DNA from: Lolliginicoccus lacisalsi
Lineage (GTDB): Bacteria; Actinomycetota; Actinomycetes; Mycobacteriales; Mycobacteriaceae
Direction of reading: 5' to 3'
NCBI RefSeq assembly: GCF_014841105.1
Contig: NZ_JACYWE010000003.1
Coordinates: forward strand, 1 to 64,000
DNA length: 64,000 nt
Shown here: piece after piece, positions 44,038-56,384 of the stretch
How positions within the stretch are numbered: position 1 is the stretch's first letter
Layout: the number at the start of each line of letters is the position of its first letter
The notes under the pieces: generated by a model
Databases searched by the model: none
The model's input: only the letters and a program-made list of their open reading frames with translations
What the model was told of the DNA's origin: nothing
Program-made: the position numbers and the translations under genes

Positions 44038-45330
44038 GTGACCGCCGTCCTACTGATCGCTGCGCTGATCGTTCTGTTCGGCCTGGTCTCGGGGCGGTTG
44101 CGCGGCACACCGATCACCGCTCCCATCTTCTTTGTCGCTGCGGGCCTCGCGATGGGGGCAACGGGCATCGGCGCGATCGACGAGGCCGCGGACCACGAGG
44201 CCATCCGGGTGCTCGCGGAGGCCACCCTCGTCCTGGTGCTGTTCACCGATGCCGCGCGCATCAACCTCGCGGTGCTGCGCCGCGAGTACTCCCTGCCGCT
44301 GCGGCTGCTCGGCATCGGGCTGCCGGTGATGATCCTGCTCGGCACGGGCGTCGCCCTCCTGCTGTTCAACGAGTTCACCGTGTGGCAGGCCGCGCTGCTC
44401 GCTGCGATCCTCGCGCCTACTGACGCCGCGCTCGGCGCGGCCGTGGTCAGTGATGAACAGGTCCCCGTGCGCATCCGCCAGACCCTCAACGTCGAGAGCG
44501 GGCTCAACGACGGGATCGCGCTGCCCGTGGTGCTGGTGCTCGTGGCGCTGGCCGGGCAGAGCGCGCAGGGCACCACCACGGACTGGGCGCAGTTCGCTGC
44601 CGCCCAGGTGGGCTGGGGAGTGCTGGCGGGCATCGCGATCGGCGCGGGCGGTGGCTGGTTGCTGCAGCGCGCGTCGTCCGCTGGCTGGGTCACCTCCACC
44701 TACCAGCGGCTTGCTGTGGTGGGGCTGGCGGCGGCCACGTATGCCGGTGCGGAGTACGTGGGCGGGAATGGGTTCATCGCCGCCTTCATGGCGGGCCTCG
44801 CGTTCGGTACTGTCGCGCGCCGCGAGTGCCGCCATGTGGATGACTTCGCGTCGCGCGAGGGCGAGCTGCTCACGATCATCACGTTCACGGTGTTCGCCGC
44901 TGTTGTCGCGGGCGATCAGCTCGGCGAGGTCGAGTGGCGGGCCTTCGCGCTCGCGATGGCGAGCCTGCTCCTCGTCCGCCCGCTCGCGGTGGCGATAGCC
45001 CTTGCCGGATCGGGCCTGCGCCTCGAATCGGTGCTGTTCCTGGGCTGGTTCGGCCCGCGCGGGCTGGCCTCGATCCTCTTCGCGCTGCTCGTGGTGGAGC
45101 AGGCGGGAATCGCGAACGCCGCGACGATCCTGCTCGTTGCCACCACCACGGTGATGCTGAGCGTGCTCGCGCATGGCCTTTCGGCCGCGCCCTGGGCCCG
45201 GGCGTTCGGTGCCCGGGCGAGCCAGCTCGATGCCGGCGCGCCCGAGCACCTGGGGATGGGGGAGCATCACCTGCCGTCGCGGCACCGCTGGAACATCCAC
45301 GCCCAGCAGCCCGGGAACCTCCAGCGCTAG
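44038..45330 (+). CDS. Na+/H+ or K+/H+ antiporter (CPA1, NhaP-like)
   Basis: The 430-aa protein has about twelve transmembrane helices and the CPA signature region: ILAPTDAALGAAVVSDEQVPVRIRQTLNVESGLNDGIALPVVLV (about 125–170), with the ND pair. It exchanges cations for protons across the plasma membrane. GAGGAG lies 8 nt before the GTG. The stop codon shares a CTAG with the stop of the convergent methyltransferase gene. The ion cannot be decided from sequence. Confidence 0.92.
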   Translation: MTAVLLIAALIVLFGLVSGRLRGTPITAPIFFVAAGLAMGATGIGAIDEAADHEAIRVLAEATLVLVLFTDAARINLAVLRREYSLPLRLLGIGLPVMILLGTGVALLLFNEFTVWQAALLAAILAPTDAALGAAVVSDEQVPVRIRQTLNVESGLNDGIALPVVLVLVALAGQSAQGTTTDWAQFAAAQVGWGVLAGIAIGAGGGWLLQRASSAGWVTSTYQRLAVVGLAAATYAGAEYVGGNGFIAAFMAGLAFGTVARRECRHVDDFASREGELLTIITFTVFAAVVAGDQLGEVEWRAFALAMASLLLVRPLAVAIALAGSGLRLESVLFLGWFGPRGLASILFALLVVEQAGIANAATILLVATTTVMLSVLAHGLSAAPWARAFGARASQLDAGAPEHLGMGEHHLPSRHRWNIHAQQPGNLQR

Positions 45331-46148
45331 CCGCTGAATGTCACTCGGGCAATAGCTGGCCACGCGTTGCGCAGCTTCCCGATCGAGTAGATGAGCTTCA
45401 TCGTCGCGGGGCCGAAGACGCCGTGCCCCGGCACCATGCGCTCGGTGCGAACCTTCGCGACCGCGGGCACCTTGGTGCGCAGCAGATCCAGGTCATGCGG
45501 GTCCAAAGCGAAGTACATCGCCGGGATCTGGTAGTCGTCGCGCTTCTTCCAGCCCTTGCGGGTCTTGCGGCCGAACCACTCCGGCACCACATCGAAGGTG
45601 GCCTCGCTGCCGGGGAAGCGCTCCCCGCAAGCCTGGAGCAGCCCGGTGACATCGTCCTCGGTGAAGTACTGGAACACGCCCTGGGCAAGGATCAGCACAC
45701 CGTCCCCGGGATCGGTGACGTGGTCCATCCATGCGAGGTCGAAGGCGGAGACGGGGACGTTGACGAGCCGGTCATTGGCGGGGATGAGCCGGTCGCGCAG
45801 GTGGACGACCGGGGCCACGTCCACGGAGACCCAGCGCACCGTGCCGTTGTCGATGCGGAAGAACCCCGTATCGAGGCCGTCGCCGAGCGACACGATCGTG
45901 CCCGCGGGATGCTTGGCGAGGAACTCGCGCGAGACCCGGTCGAAGGTGAGCGCCCGCATCCAGTTCGGCTGTGCCGTCGCGCCGAACTTCTCCCAGTCGT
46001 AGTCCAGGCTGCGGAACACCTGCACTGCTACCGGATCCTTCAGCTTCGCGCCGGGGCGCTCGGCCTCCAGCGCGCGGTCGCGGAGCGTTCCGAGCATCGT
46101 CTCGGGCACGGGGTCGAGGAGCTTCTCGAGCTCTTCCGGGGTAATCAT
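45327..46148 (-). CDS. SAM-dependent methyltransferase (LCM/O-methyltransferase type)
   Basis: The 273-aa class I methyltransferase has motif I IVSLGDGLDTGFFR (about 86–99), acidic motif II WVSVDVAPV and LILAQGVFQYFTEDDV. These are features of the leucine-carboxyl/polyketide O-methyltransferase (LCM) family. GGGAG lies 8 nt before the ATG. It is convergent with the antiporter and shares its CTAG stop. The substrate is unknown. Confidence 0.85.
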   Translation of the reverse strand: MITPEELEKLLDPVPETMLGTLRDRALEAERPGAKLKDPVAVQVFRSLDYDWEKFGATAQPNWMRALTFDRVSREFLAKHPAGTIVSLGDGLDTGFFRIDNGTVRWVSVDVAPVVHLRDRLIPANDRLVNVPVSAFDLAWMDHVTDPGDGVLILAQGVFQYFTEDDVTGLLQACGERFPGSEATFDVVPEWFGRKTRKGWKKRDDYQIPAMYFALDPHDLDLLRTKVPAVAKVRTERMVPGHGVFGPATMKLIYSIGKLRNAWPAIARVTFSG

Positions 46149-46325
46149 GTCAACGTCTCCCTCGTGCGGATCGCTGGTCTCGATGGCGCCAGGATCGGGT
46201 CTGGTGAAAGCAATTCGTATGCGTCTAGGCGCACGGAGGGATAGTAGGGCAAAACGGCCGAATGGCCGCGCTTTGAGGCCGGAGCGTTCTCAAGGAAACG
46301 GTGCTATTTCTTTTCTGCCAAAATG

Positions 46326-46805
46326 CTACCGCGGTTCCTGGAACCATGTCTCCGGACCGGTGGAGAGCGCCAGCCTGATGCGCTCGCGGGAGGTCGCTGC
46401 GAGATCAGGGGGCAAGCGATCGGGCGGGAACCAGCCGATATCGGTGTTCTCCCCGTCGGCCGGGCGCGGGGTTCCCGCGGCGTGCCTGGCGATGAAGCAG
46501 ATATCGACGTACTGTGCCTGATCGCCGTTGGGGTAGGTGATGACGGGACTTGTCGTGACGCTGGTGATGCGCTCGAGGACGACCTCGATGCCAGCTTCCT
46601 CGGCGACCTCGCGCGCCATGGCGGGGCCTGCTTCCTCGCCGGGCTCGAGGATGCCGGAGATCACCGCCCACTCGCCGCTATCGGCGCGGCGGGCCAGCAG
46701 GATCTCGCCGTGCTCGTTGCGCACCACGGCGCTGACTCCGGTCAGCCATAGCAGCGACGTGCCCACATGCTGCCGGAGCTGGAGGATGAACTCAGGAATG
46801 GCCAC
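46326..46805 (-). CDS. NUDIX hydrolase
   Basis: This 159-aa hydrolase of nucleoside-diphosphate-X compounds has the NUDIX box [25 protein letters not shown] (G-x5-E-x7-REUXEEXGU) near residues 50–74. The beta-strand [12 protein letters not shown] precedes it. The GTG is 7 nt after TAAGCT (46813–46818) without a Shine-Dalgarno. The gene is divergent from thyA, with only 52 bp between their starts. A nucleotide-cleaning role fits the neighbourhood but is inference. Confidence 0.92.
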   Translation of the reverse strand: MAIPEFILQLRQHVGTSLLWLTGVSAVVRNEHGEILLARRADSGEWAVISGILEPGEEAGPAMAREVAEEAGIEVVLERITSVTTSPVITYPNGDQAQYVDICFIARHAAGTPRPADGENTDIGWFPPDRLPPDLAATSRERIRLALSTGPETWFQEPR

Positions 46806-46845
46806 GGGGCACAGCTTAGTTTGCCGTCCGATACCGCGATTCCGA

Positions 46846-46851
46846 TACTGT
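46846..46851 (+). promoter_or_regulatory. -10 box of leaderless thyA transcript
   Basis: TACTGT, six bases, then GTG. No Shine-Dalgarno precedes the start. Together with TAAGCT for the divergent NUDIX gene this makes two back-to-back leaderless promoters within 52 bp. Confidence 0.6.
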
Positions 46852-46857
46852 GGTGCC

Positions 46858-47673
46858 GTGCCTGCACCAACCGCCATCCCCACGCCCTACGAGGATCTGC
46901 TCCGTGACGTCCTCGAGCATGGAGTCGCCAAGAGCGATCGCACCGGAACGGGAACGCGCAGCGTGTTCGGCCGCCAGATCCGCTTCGACCTCAAGGCGGG
47001 TTTCCCGCTCATCACGACCAAGCGGGTCCACTTCCGTTCCGTCGCCTATGAGCTCCTGTGGTTCCTCCGCGGCGACGCCAACGTCGGTTGGCTGCAGGAG
47101 CATGGGGTAAGCATCTGGGACGAGTGGGCGCGCGAGGACGGCGATCTCGGGCCCGTGTATGGCGTGCAGTGGCGCTCCTGGCCCGCCGCCGACGGCCGGC
47201 ACATCGACCAGATGTCCCGGGTGATGGACTCGCTGCGGGACAACCCGGACTCGCGGCGCCATATCGTCTCGGCCTGGAACGTCGGCGAGCTCGAGGACAT
47301 GGCCCTCCCGCCCTGCCACGCGTTCTTCCAGTTCCACGTCGCCGACGGGGCGCTGTCCTGCCAGCTCTACCAGCGCTCGGCGGACATGTTCCTCGGCGTG
47401 CCGTTCAACATCGCTAGCTATGCGCTGCTCACCGAGATGGTCGCCCATCAGCTGGGCCTCGAGCCCGGGGAGTTCGTGTGGACCGGCGGGGACTGCCACA
47501 TCTATGACAACCACGTCGAGCAGGTGCGCACCCAGCTCGCCCGGGAGCCGTTCCCGTACCCGCGGCTGCGGTTCGCCCGCAAGCCGGCGACGCTCTTCGG
47601 CTACGAGTTCGACGACTTCATCGTGGACGGGTACCAGCACCATCCGGGCATCAAGGCGCCGGTCGCGGTCTAG
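46858..47673 (+). CDS. thyA: Thymidylate synthase
   Basis: ThyA makes dTMP from dUMP with methylene-THF. The 271-aa protein (usual bacterial length 264) has [18 protein letters not shown], the catalytic [10 protein letters not shown], the [23 protein letters not shown] segment and [10 protein letters not shown]. It forms an operon with dfrA 9 bp downstream. ThyA oxidises folate to DHF, which DfrA reduces again, so the two genes are one cycle. Confidence 0.98.
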   Translation: MPAPTAIPTPYEDLLRDVLEHGVAKSDRTGTGTRSVFGRQIRFDLKAGFPLITTKRVHFRSVAYELLWFLRGDANVGWLQEHGVSIWDEWAREDGDLGPVYGVQWRSWPAADGRHIDQMSRVMDSLRDNPDSRRHIVSAWNVGELEDMALPPCHAFFQFHVADGALSCQLYQRSADMFLGVPFNIASYALLTEMVAHQLGLEPGEFVWTGGDCHIYDNHVEQVRTQLAREPFPYPRLRFARKPATLFGYEFDDFIVDGYQHHPGIKAPVAV

Positions 47674-48180
<507 letters not shown>

Positions 48181-48232
48181 CCCGGCGGCGGGGGAGCGGG
48201 GACCGTGGTGGCGCCCCGCTCCGCGCCCGGCT

Positions 48233-49243
48233 TCAGTCCTCCCGGTACGGGTCCACGTCGAAGATCTCCGCGAGATCATCGAGGATCGCGTGCGCTCCCT
48301 GCACGCTCACCGGCATCATCCAGATCTCGTCGCGCACGCTGACGCGCCGCCCCTCCATCGTCTGCCACAGGGGGTTGCCCGTGAAAGCCTCGGCCGACTC
48401 GCGCACCGTGCGGGCATCGGCGTCGTCATCGGGCTCGTAGGTGGACACGATGATCACATCGCCCTCGGCGAGGTTCAGGTTCTCCGGGCTGATCGAGTTC
48501 ATGATGCTCGAGGGATCGCTCGGGTCGGCGAGCTGCGAATCCGGCCGCGCGATCCCGGCGTCCTCCAGGACGATGCCGCTGAACGACGAGGTGCGGTATA
48601 GGCGCGCGGTCGGCTCGCCGGCGAACCGGATGATCGAGACGACGGGGTTGTCATGCTTGGCGTTGATCGCTTCGCCCACCTTCCGGGCGCGCTCCTCGTA
48701 GGCGGTCAGCTCGGCATCGGCGAGATCCTCCTTCCCGATCGCCTCGCCGAGCAGCCGGATGTTGTCCTTCCACGTCGGTCCGGTGGATTGGGAGAACACC
48801 GTGGGAGCGATGCTCGACATCTGCTCGTAGAGCTCGCCGTGGCGGACCTCGGCGGAGATGATGAGGTCGGGCGCGACGGCGGCGAGCTGCTCGAGGCTCG
48901 GATCGGAGAGCTCCCCGATCGAGGTCGCGTCGGCAGCGACCCGCTCGCGATCGTCCCCGAGGTACTCAGGCAGGCCCTCGCCGCGATAGTCGGTGTGGGC
49001 GACGAGCTGAGCGTCGAGGAGAAGCACCGCATCGGCGTAGGAGGAGTCGAGGGCGGCGATGCGTGCCGGGCGCGCGGGGATGTCGGTCGAGCCGCGGAAG
49101 TGCTCGACGGAGCGCGGGAAGCCAGCGTCGCTGGCGGGATCCTGCTCGGTGGTGGGCGCGGGGGAGCCGCATCCCGCGAGCACGGCGAGTCCGACGAGGG
49201 CAAGGGCGAGCGCGGAGCTGCGGCGTAGCGTGCGATGGGGCAT
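48233..49243 (-). CDS. Iron-siderophore substrate-binding lipoprotein (FecB-like)
   Basis: The 336-aa protein has a lipoprotein signal with lipobox LAVLAGCGS (Cys25 region). Two substrate-binding lobes follow, typical of class III binding proteins: RIAALDSSYADAVLLLDAQLVAHTDY, APDLIISAE, and a C-terminal DDLAEIFDVD. It would deliver ferric siderophore to an ABC importer. No permease or ATPase is adjacent. Location next to ctaD–serB matches fecB (Rv3044) of M. tuberculosis. AGGAAG lies before the ATG. No IdeR/DtxR box is obvious. Confidence 0.9.
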   Translation of the reverse strand: MPHRTLRRSSALALALVGLAVLAGCGSPAPTTEQDPASDAGFPRSVEHFRGSTDIPARPARIAALDSSYADAVLLLDAQLVAHTDYRGEGLPEYLGDDRERVAADATSIGELSDPSLEQLAAVAPDLIISAEVRHGELYEQMSSIAPTVFSQSTGPTWKDNIRLLGEAIGKEDLADAELTAYEERARKVGEAINAKHDNPVVSIIRFAGEPTARLYRTSSFSGIVLEDAGIARPDSQLADPSDPSSIMNSISPENLNLAEGDVIIVSTYEPDDDADARTVRESAEAFTGNPLWQTMEGRRVSVRDEIWMMPVSVQGAHAILDDLAEIFDVDPYRED

Positions 49244-49574
49244 GAGCAATCTTCCTGACGAGTTCGGAGCGGCGGGAAACCGCCGGGGGTCACCCAACAC
49301 CGATCCGGCCCGCGCCGGGGGAGTACGTGTACGCGAATCGAGCGTCGGCAGCATCGGTCCACGCCCGTTCCGCGCCGCCGCCAGCCGACGGTATCCTGGT
49401 GCGATCCGCCCCCCGGAACACGCAGCGGGGCACCAGCCCGGCACCATTTACGACAAAGAGTAGGACCGGTGCACACACTCGGATCTCGACGGTCTAGGAT
49501 TCTCTGGTAGCGACAGCCAATAGTCCCTCGCCCGACAAGAGCCCGGGTCTTGGACGCCGCAGTCAGGAGGATCA
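49244..49574. other. Intergenic region between fecB-like gene and ctaD
   Basis: The 331-bp region holds the divergent promoters. I see no gene, no tRNA and no clear iron box. AGGAGG before the ctaD GTG is the only firm signal. Confidence 0.5.
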
Positions 49575-51340
49575 GTGACCGCCGTTGCGCCCAAGCCAGT
49601 CCTAGACAGGCCGTATCCGCCCAGGCAGGGGCCGAAGGGCTCCCTGATCTATGACATCTTCACGACGACCGACCACAAGCTGATCGGCCTCATGTACCTC
49701 ACCACGTCGTTCTTCTTCTTCCTCGTGGGCGGGGTCATGGCGCTGCTGATGCGCGCCGAACTGGCCGTTCCAGGACTACAGTTCCTGTCGAACGAGCAGT
49801 TCAACCAGCTCTTCACCATGCACGGCACCGTGATGCTGCTGCTCTACGCGACGCCCATCGTCTTCGGGTTCGCCAACTACATCCTGCCGCTGCAGATCGG
49901 CTCGCCCGACGTCGCGTTCCCGCGCCTCAACGCGTTCGGCTACTGGCTGTACACCCTCGGCGCTCTCATCGTCGTGAGCGGGTTCTTCACCCCGGTGGTG
50001 CCGCCGACTTCGGCTGGACCGCCTACACCCCGCTGTCGAACTCGCTGCACTCGCCGGGCCCCGGCGGTGACCTCTGGATCGCCGGCCTCGCGGTCGGTGG
50101 CCTCGGCACCATCCTGGGCGCGGTCAACATGATCACCACCGTGATCTGCCTGCGCGCGCCCGGCATGACGATGTTCCGCATGCCCATCTTCACCTGGAAC
50201 ATCCTCGTCACCAGCGTGCTGATCCTGCTCGCCTTCCCGCTGCTCACCGCGGCCCTCGCGGGCCTGCTAGCCGACCGGCAGCTGGGGGCGAACATATATG
50301 ACCCGGCAAATGGTGGTGTGCTCCTCTGGCAACACTTGTTCTGGTTCTTCGGCCACCCAGAGGTGTACATCATCGCGCTGCCCTTCTTTGGCATCGTCTC
50401 CGAGATCTTCCCCGTCTTCTCCCGCAAGCCGATCTTCGGCTACACCGGCCTCGTGTACGCCACGCTGGCCATCGCGGCGCTGTCGATCGCGGTGTGGGCG
50501 CACCACATGTACGCCACCGGCGCGGTCCTGCTGCCGTTCTTCAGCTTCATGACGTTCCTCATCGCGGTGCCCACCGGCGTGAAGTTCTTCAACTGGATCG
50601 GCACCATGTGGAGAGGTCACCTGACATTCGAGACGCCCATGCTGTTCAGCGTCGGCTTCCTCGTCACCTTCCTCTTCGGTGGCCTCTCCGGCGTGCTGCT
50701 CGCCAGCCCGCCCATGGACTTCCACGTCTCTGACAGCTACTTCGTCGTCGCGCACTTCCACTACGTGCTCTTCGGCACCATCGTGTTCGCCACCTACGCC
50801 GGCATCTACTTCTGGTTCCCGAAGATGACCGGGCGCATGCTCGACGAGCGCCTCGGCAAGTGGCACTTCTGGACCACCTTCATCGGGTTCCCTGCCACGT
50901 TCCTCGTGCAGCACTGGGTCGGCAACGAGGGCATGCCCCGCCGCTACGCCGACTACCTGCCCGGCGACGGCTTCACCACGCTCAACACCATCTCCACCGT
51001 GGGCGCGTTCATCCTCGGAGCCTCGACCCTGCCGTTCATCTGGAACGTCTTCAAGAGCGCCCGCTACGGCGATGTCGTCACCGTCGACGATCCGTGGGGC
51101 TACGGCAACTCCCTCGAGTGGGCCACCACCTGCCCGCCGCCGCGCCACAACTTCACCGAGCTGCCCCGCATCCGGTCCGAGCGCCCCGCCTTCGAGCTGC
51201 ACTACCCGCACATGATCGAGCGGATGCGCGACGAGGCGCACGTCGGCCCTGGCCACGGACACAAGGCCAACGAGCTCATCGAAGCTGACCGCCACGCCCC
51301 GCCTCCATACCGTCCGAAGGCAACACCCGAGGACAAGTAG
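49575..51340 (+). pseudogene. ctaD: Cytochrome c oxidase subunit I, disrupted by a -1 frameshift
   Basis: CtaD is the haem-copper catalytic subunit of aa3 oxidase. Reading frame 1 (49575–about 49993) gives the normal N-terminus up to [12 protein letters not shown]. The frame is then lost in a run of four C (about 49990–49993). One more C would restore [16 protein letters not shown] and continue into [27 protein letters not shown], the Cu/His region and the C-terminus at 51340. The intact product would be about 588 aa, near the normal size. This is a single-base deletion: sequencing error or true lesion. AGGAGG precedes the GTG. Confidence 0.9.
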
Positions 51341-53463
<2,123 letters not shown>

Positions 53464-53572
53464 GCCTGCCGGTTGGTCGCGCGTGCTTGTTGCCGCCCTC
53501 CGCTCTCCGCTCTCCGCCCCTGCCCTCCGCTCGCCCTCCGCTCTCCGCTTGCCCTCCGCGCCGCCCCTGCTC
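53464..53572 (+). repeat. CTCCGC-rich low-complexity tract before repeat copy 3
   Basis: From about 53497 short CCCTCCGCTC/CTCCGCTCT words repeat irregularly up to the element start. It fills most of the gap after the PTH2 gene together with copy 3. No coding potential is supported. Confidence 0.6.
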
Positions 53573-53645
53573 GCAAACGCGATAGAAGCGGCGGAGATCG
53601 CTGGTCGATTTCTATCGCGTTTGGCTGTTTCCGGTGCTTTTGCGG
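53573..53645 (+). repeat. Dispersed 73-bp stem-loop element, copy 3
   Basis: GCAAACGCGATAGAAGC and GATTTCTATCGCGTTTGG form the inverted pair, with loss of the G-C at the base of the loop. The loop has GGAGA, which still pairs with the downstream TTTCC through a G-U. It ends GTGCTTTTGCGG. This copy lies between two plus-strand genes, so it is not restricted to convergent gaps. Confidence 0.87.
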
Positions 53646-53774
53646 GCGAAGGGCCCGGTTCGCGAGCACTCGCGCCGGGCCGTCCTCAGCGGCGGCGACT
53701 GCTACTTGAGGATGAGCACAAGATCCGACCCGAGGCTGACGAAACCAGCCGCCCGCGCCGATAGTGTCTAGGGC

Positions 53775-54026
53775 ATGACAACAACGCTGATCCTTGCTCA
53801 AGCAACCCAGGTCGACTCCGGCGACGCGGTGAGCATCGGGCTGGTAATCCTCCTCGCGGTCGTGGCGATCGCCGCGCTCGTGCTGTTCATCGCCGCCCTC
53901 GTCAGCGTGTTGTCGTCCACCGTGCTCAGTGGCGTGGGCAAGATCGTGTGGATCCTGCTGATCTTCGTGTTCCCGCTGCTCGGTCCGCTGCTGTGGTTCT
54001 TCCTCGGCCGCAACGTGCGCATCTAG
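53775..54026 (+). CDS. Small membrane protein, PLDc_N (cardiolipin synthase N-terminal-like) family
   Basis: The 83-aa protein has two transmembrane helices (about 20–45 and 55–77). The end reads KIVWILLIFVFPLLGPLLWFFLGRN, the signature of the phospholipase D-nuclease N-terminal domain occurring as a stand-alone protein in many actinobacteria. TAGTGT (53762–53767) lies 7 nt before the ATG; there is no Shine-Dalgarno. Function is unknown. Confidence 0.85.
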   Translation: MTTTLILAQATQVDSGDAVSIGLVILLAVVAIAALVLFIAALVSVLSSTVLSGVGKIVWILLIFVFPLLGPLLWFFLGRNVRI

Positions 54027-54032
54027 GCCTCG

Positions 54033-54121
54033 GGCGCGGCGGGCTGCTGGCCCGTCGGGCGCGGCGGGCTGCTGGCCCGTCTGCTGCAAACGCCGTCCGC
54101 CGACCCGTCGGCCCGTCGGCT
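54033..54121 (+). repeat. Direct 25-bp repeat tract before repeat copy 4
   Basis: GGGCGCGGCGGGCTGCTGGC plus CCGTC occurs twice in a row, followed by CCGTCGGCCCGTCGGC-type shorter repeats and a decayed element start (GCAAACGCCG). It abuts copy 4. Confidence 0.7.
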
Positions 54122-54194
54122 GCAAACGCGATAGAAGCTGCGGAAATCCCAGGTCAGCTTCTATCGCGTTTGACCGTTTCCCGTGCTTTTGCGG
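54122..54194 (+). repeat. Dispersed 73-bp stem-loop element, copy 4
   Basis: GCAAACGCGATAGAAGCTGCGG pairs (first 17 nt) exactly with AGCTTCTATCGCGTTTG; the loop has GGAAA and downstream TTTCC, and the element closes GTGCTTTTGCGG. It lies 95 bp after the stop of the PLDc_N gene and faces dinG. Confidence 0.88.
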
Positions 54195-54217
54195 CCGAAG
54201 TGGCCACCAGCCGCCCC

Positions 54218-54262
54218 CAGCTAGCCCAGCTAGCCCAGCTAGCCCAGCTAGCCCAGCTAGCC
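54218..54262. repeat. Five tandem copies of a 9-bp unit at the dinG stop
   Basis: CAGCTAGCC repeats at 54218, 54227, 54236, 54245 and 54254. The last unit contains the dinG stop (CTA, 54257–54259). Because the period is nine, each unit repeats an in-frame TAG on the minus strand. Confidence 0.95.
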
Positions 54263-56317
54263 TCGCGAGTCGCGGATTCGGGCGAGCGCACCGAGTGCCA
54301 CGCTGCGATCCATCGTGGACCAGTACGGCGGCAGGGTGGAGCGCAGGAATCCGCCGTAGCGGGCGGTGGCGAAGCGCGGATCGAGGATGGCGATGACGCC
54401 CTTGTCGTCGACGGAGCGCAGTAGCCGCCCGGCTCCCTGGGCGAGCAGCAGCGCGGCGTGGGACGCGGCGACGCTCATGAAGCCGTTGCCGCCGCGGGAC
54501 TCGATGGCACGCTGGCGGGCCCTCCGCAGGGGGTCGTCGGGGCGTGGGAAGGGGATGCGGTCCATGATGACTAGCGAGAGGGAGGGGCCGGGCACGTCGA
54601 CGCCCTGCCAGAGGGACAGGGTGCCGAAGAGGGAGGTCTCCTCGTTGGCGGCGAACTCGCGGACGAGCTGGCCGGTGGCGTTCTCGCCCTGGCAGAGCAC
54701 GGGCGTGTCGATGCGTTCGCGGACTTGCTCGGTAGCTTCGCGGGCGGCTCGCATGGAGGAGAACAGGCCGAGGGCGCGTCCGCCGCTCGCGGTGATGAGG
54801 TCAACGATCTCGTCGATGTAGGCGGGTGGCAGTCCGTCGCGGCCGGGCGCGGGCAGGTGGCTGGCGACGTAGAGGATGCCGGATCGGCCATGGTCGAAGG
54901 GGGAGCCAGCGTCGAGGCTGGACCAGCGCAGCGCCTGGGTGTCGCTCGGTGCTTCTTTCCCGGTGGCCAGCGCCGGGTCGGCGTCGCGGGTGGTCTCGCC
55001 GGGGGTGTTGCTGGTGACGGGCAGTCCCCAGGTACGGGCGAGGGCGTCGAAGGCTCCGCCGATGGCGAGGGTGGCGGAGGAGAGGATGACGGTGGCGTCG
55101 GCGAAGAGGCTGGAGCGTAGCAGCCCAGCGACGGAGAGGGGGGCCACGTGCAGGATGGCTCCGCGGCGGTCGTCGGCGGTGATCCAGACGACGTCGCGGC
55201 GCTTGGCGGCGTCGGGCTCGCCGAAGTTCTCGAGGATGCGGACGACAGTGTCGTGGATCTCGTCGAGCGCGGAGAGCGCGGCGGCGCGGGCGCCGAGGGC
55301 CTCGGGCTCGGCGTTGCCGGCGGATCGCATGGGGCCGACGGCGGTGCGGGCGTTCCAGGCGGCGTCGCGGACGGCGGCGAGGGCGTACTCGGTGCCATGC
55401 GGCAGGGTTTCCCACAGCCCGGCGGGGATGCTGTCGAGGACGTCGCCGAGGTTGTCGGAGGCGGAGTGCAACTGATCGGAATCACGTTCGTCGATGAGCT
55501 TGGCGCACTTGCGGACGGCCGCGACGATGGTGCGGGCGGTCAGCTCGGCGGCCGCTGCCCCGGTGACGCGGTCGACGAGCTCGTGCGCCTCGTCGATGAC
55601 GACCACATCATGGTCGGGGAGGATCTGCGCGTCGGAGAGGGCTCCGATCGCGAGGAGCGCGTGGTTGGTGACGACAACGTCGACGTGCGCGGCCTGGGCG
55701 CGGGCGCGCTCGGCGAAGCAATCCTCGCCGATGGGGCAGCGGGCGGCGCCGAGGCATTCGCGGGAGGTGACGCTGACCTGCCGCCACGCCTGGTCCATCA
55801 CTCCGGGGGTGATCTCCTCGCGGTCGCCGATGTCGGTGGTCTCGGCCCAGTCGTGGATGCGGCGGACGTCGCGGCCGAGGCGGGAGACGGCGAACGCATC
55901 GAACAGCTCGTCGGGCTCGTCGTCGGGCTCGTCTGGGGTGTTGTGCAGCTTGTTGAGGCACAGGTAGTTGTTGCGGCCCTTGAGGATCGCGAACTCGGGC
56001 GTGCGGCCGAGGTGCGGGGCGAGGGCCTCGACTAGGCGGGGCAGGTCGCGGTCGATGAGCTGCTTCTGCAGGGCGATGGTGGCGGTGGAGACGATGGCGG
56101 TCTTGCCGGTGCGCACCGCGTGCTCGATGACGGGGACGAGGTAGGCGAGCGATTTGCCGGTTCCGGTGCCAGCCTGCACGGCGAGGTGCTCGCCGATGTC
56201 GATGGCGTGGGCGACGGCGTTGGCCATGCGTACCTGGCCGTCCCGCTCGGTCCCGCCGAGCGCGGTGACGGCATGGTGCAGCAGGGTGGTGGTGGAGGTG
56301 GTCGCCGGTTCGGGCAC
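54257..56317 (-). CDS. dinG: DinG-family ATP-dependent DNA helicase
   Basis: This 686-aa XPD/DinG-type superfamily 2 helicase has Walker A GTGTGKS (50–56), the DEAH box VVIDEAHELVD and four Cys (one in YLCLNK, three in ECLGAARCPIGEDC) that fit a 4Fe-4S cluster. The C-terminal motif QGAGRLLR is motif VI. The GTG is 6 nt after TACCCT (56324–56329), thus likely leaderless. Gene order dinG–pncB–clpS matches Rv1329c–Rv1331, with pncA additionally inserted here. No SOS box was seen. Confidence 0.95.
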   Translation of the reverse strand: MPEPATTSTTTLLHHAVTALGGTERDGQVRMANAVAHAIDIGEHLAVQAGTGTGKSLAYLVPVIEHAVRTGKTAIVSTATIALQKQLIDRDLPRLVEALAPHLGRTPEFAILKGRNNYLCLNKLHNTPDEPDDEPDELFDAFAVSRLGRDVRRIHDWAETTDIGDREEITPGVMDQAWRQVSVTSRECLGAARCPIGEDCFAERARAQAAHVDVVVTNHALLAIGALSDAQILPDHDVVVIDEAHELVDRVTGAAAAELTARTIVAAVRKCAKLIDERDSDQLHSASDNLGDVLDSIPAGLWETLPHGTEYALAAVRDAAWNARTAVGPMRSAGNAEPEALGARAAALSALDEIHDTVVRILENFGEPDAAKRRDVVWITADDRRGAILHVAPLSVAGLLRSSLFADATVILSSATLAIGGAFDALARTWGLPVTSNTPGETTRDADPALATGKEAPSDTQALRWSSLDAGSPFDHGRSGILYVASHLPAPGRDGLPPAYIDEIVDLITASGGRALGLFSSMRAAREATEQVRERIDTPVLCQGENATGQLVREFAANEETSLFGTLSLWQGVDVPGPSLSLVIMDRIPFPRPDDPLRRARQRAIESRGGNGFMSVAASHAALLLAQGAGRLLRSVDDKGVIAILDPRFATARYGGFLRSTLPPYWSTMDRSVALGALARIRDSRG

Positions 56318-56384
56318 GCACCGAGGGTACCCGTGGCGGGGGCTGGTCCCTAAAGCCGTCGGGGGCGCGCCGGTGGCGCAGTGC

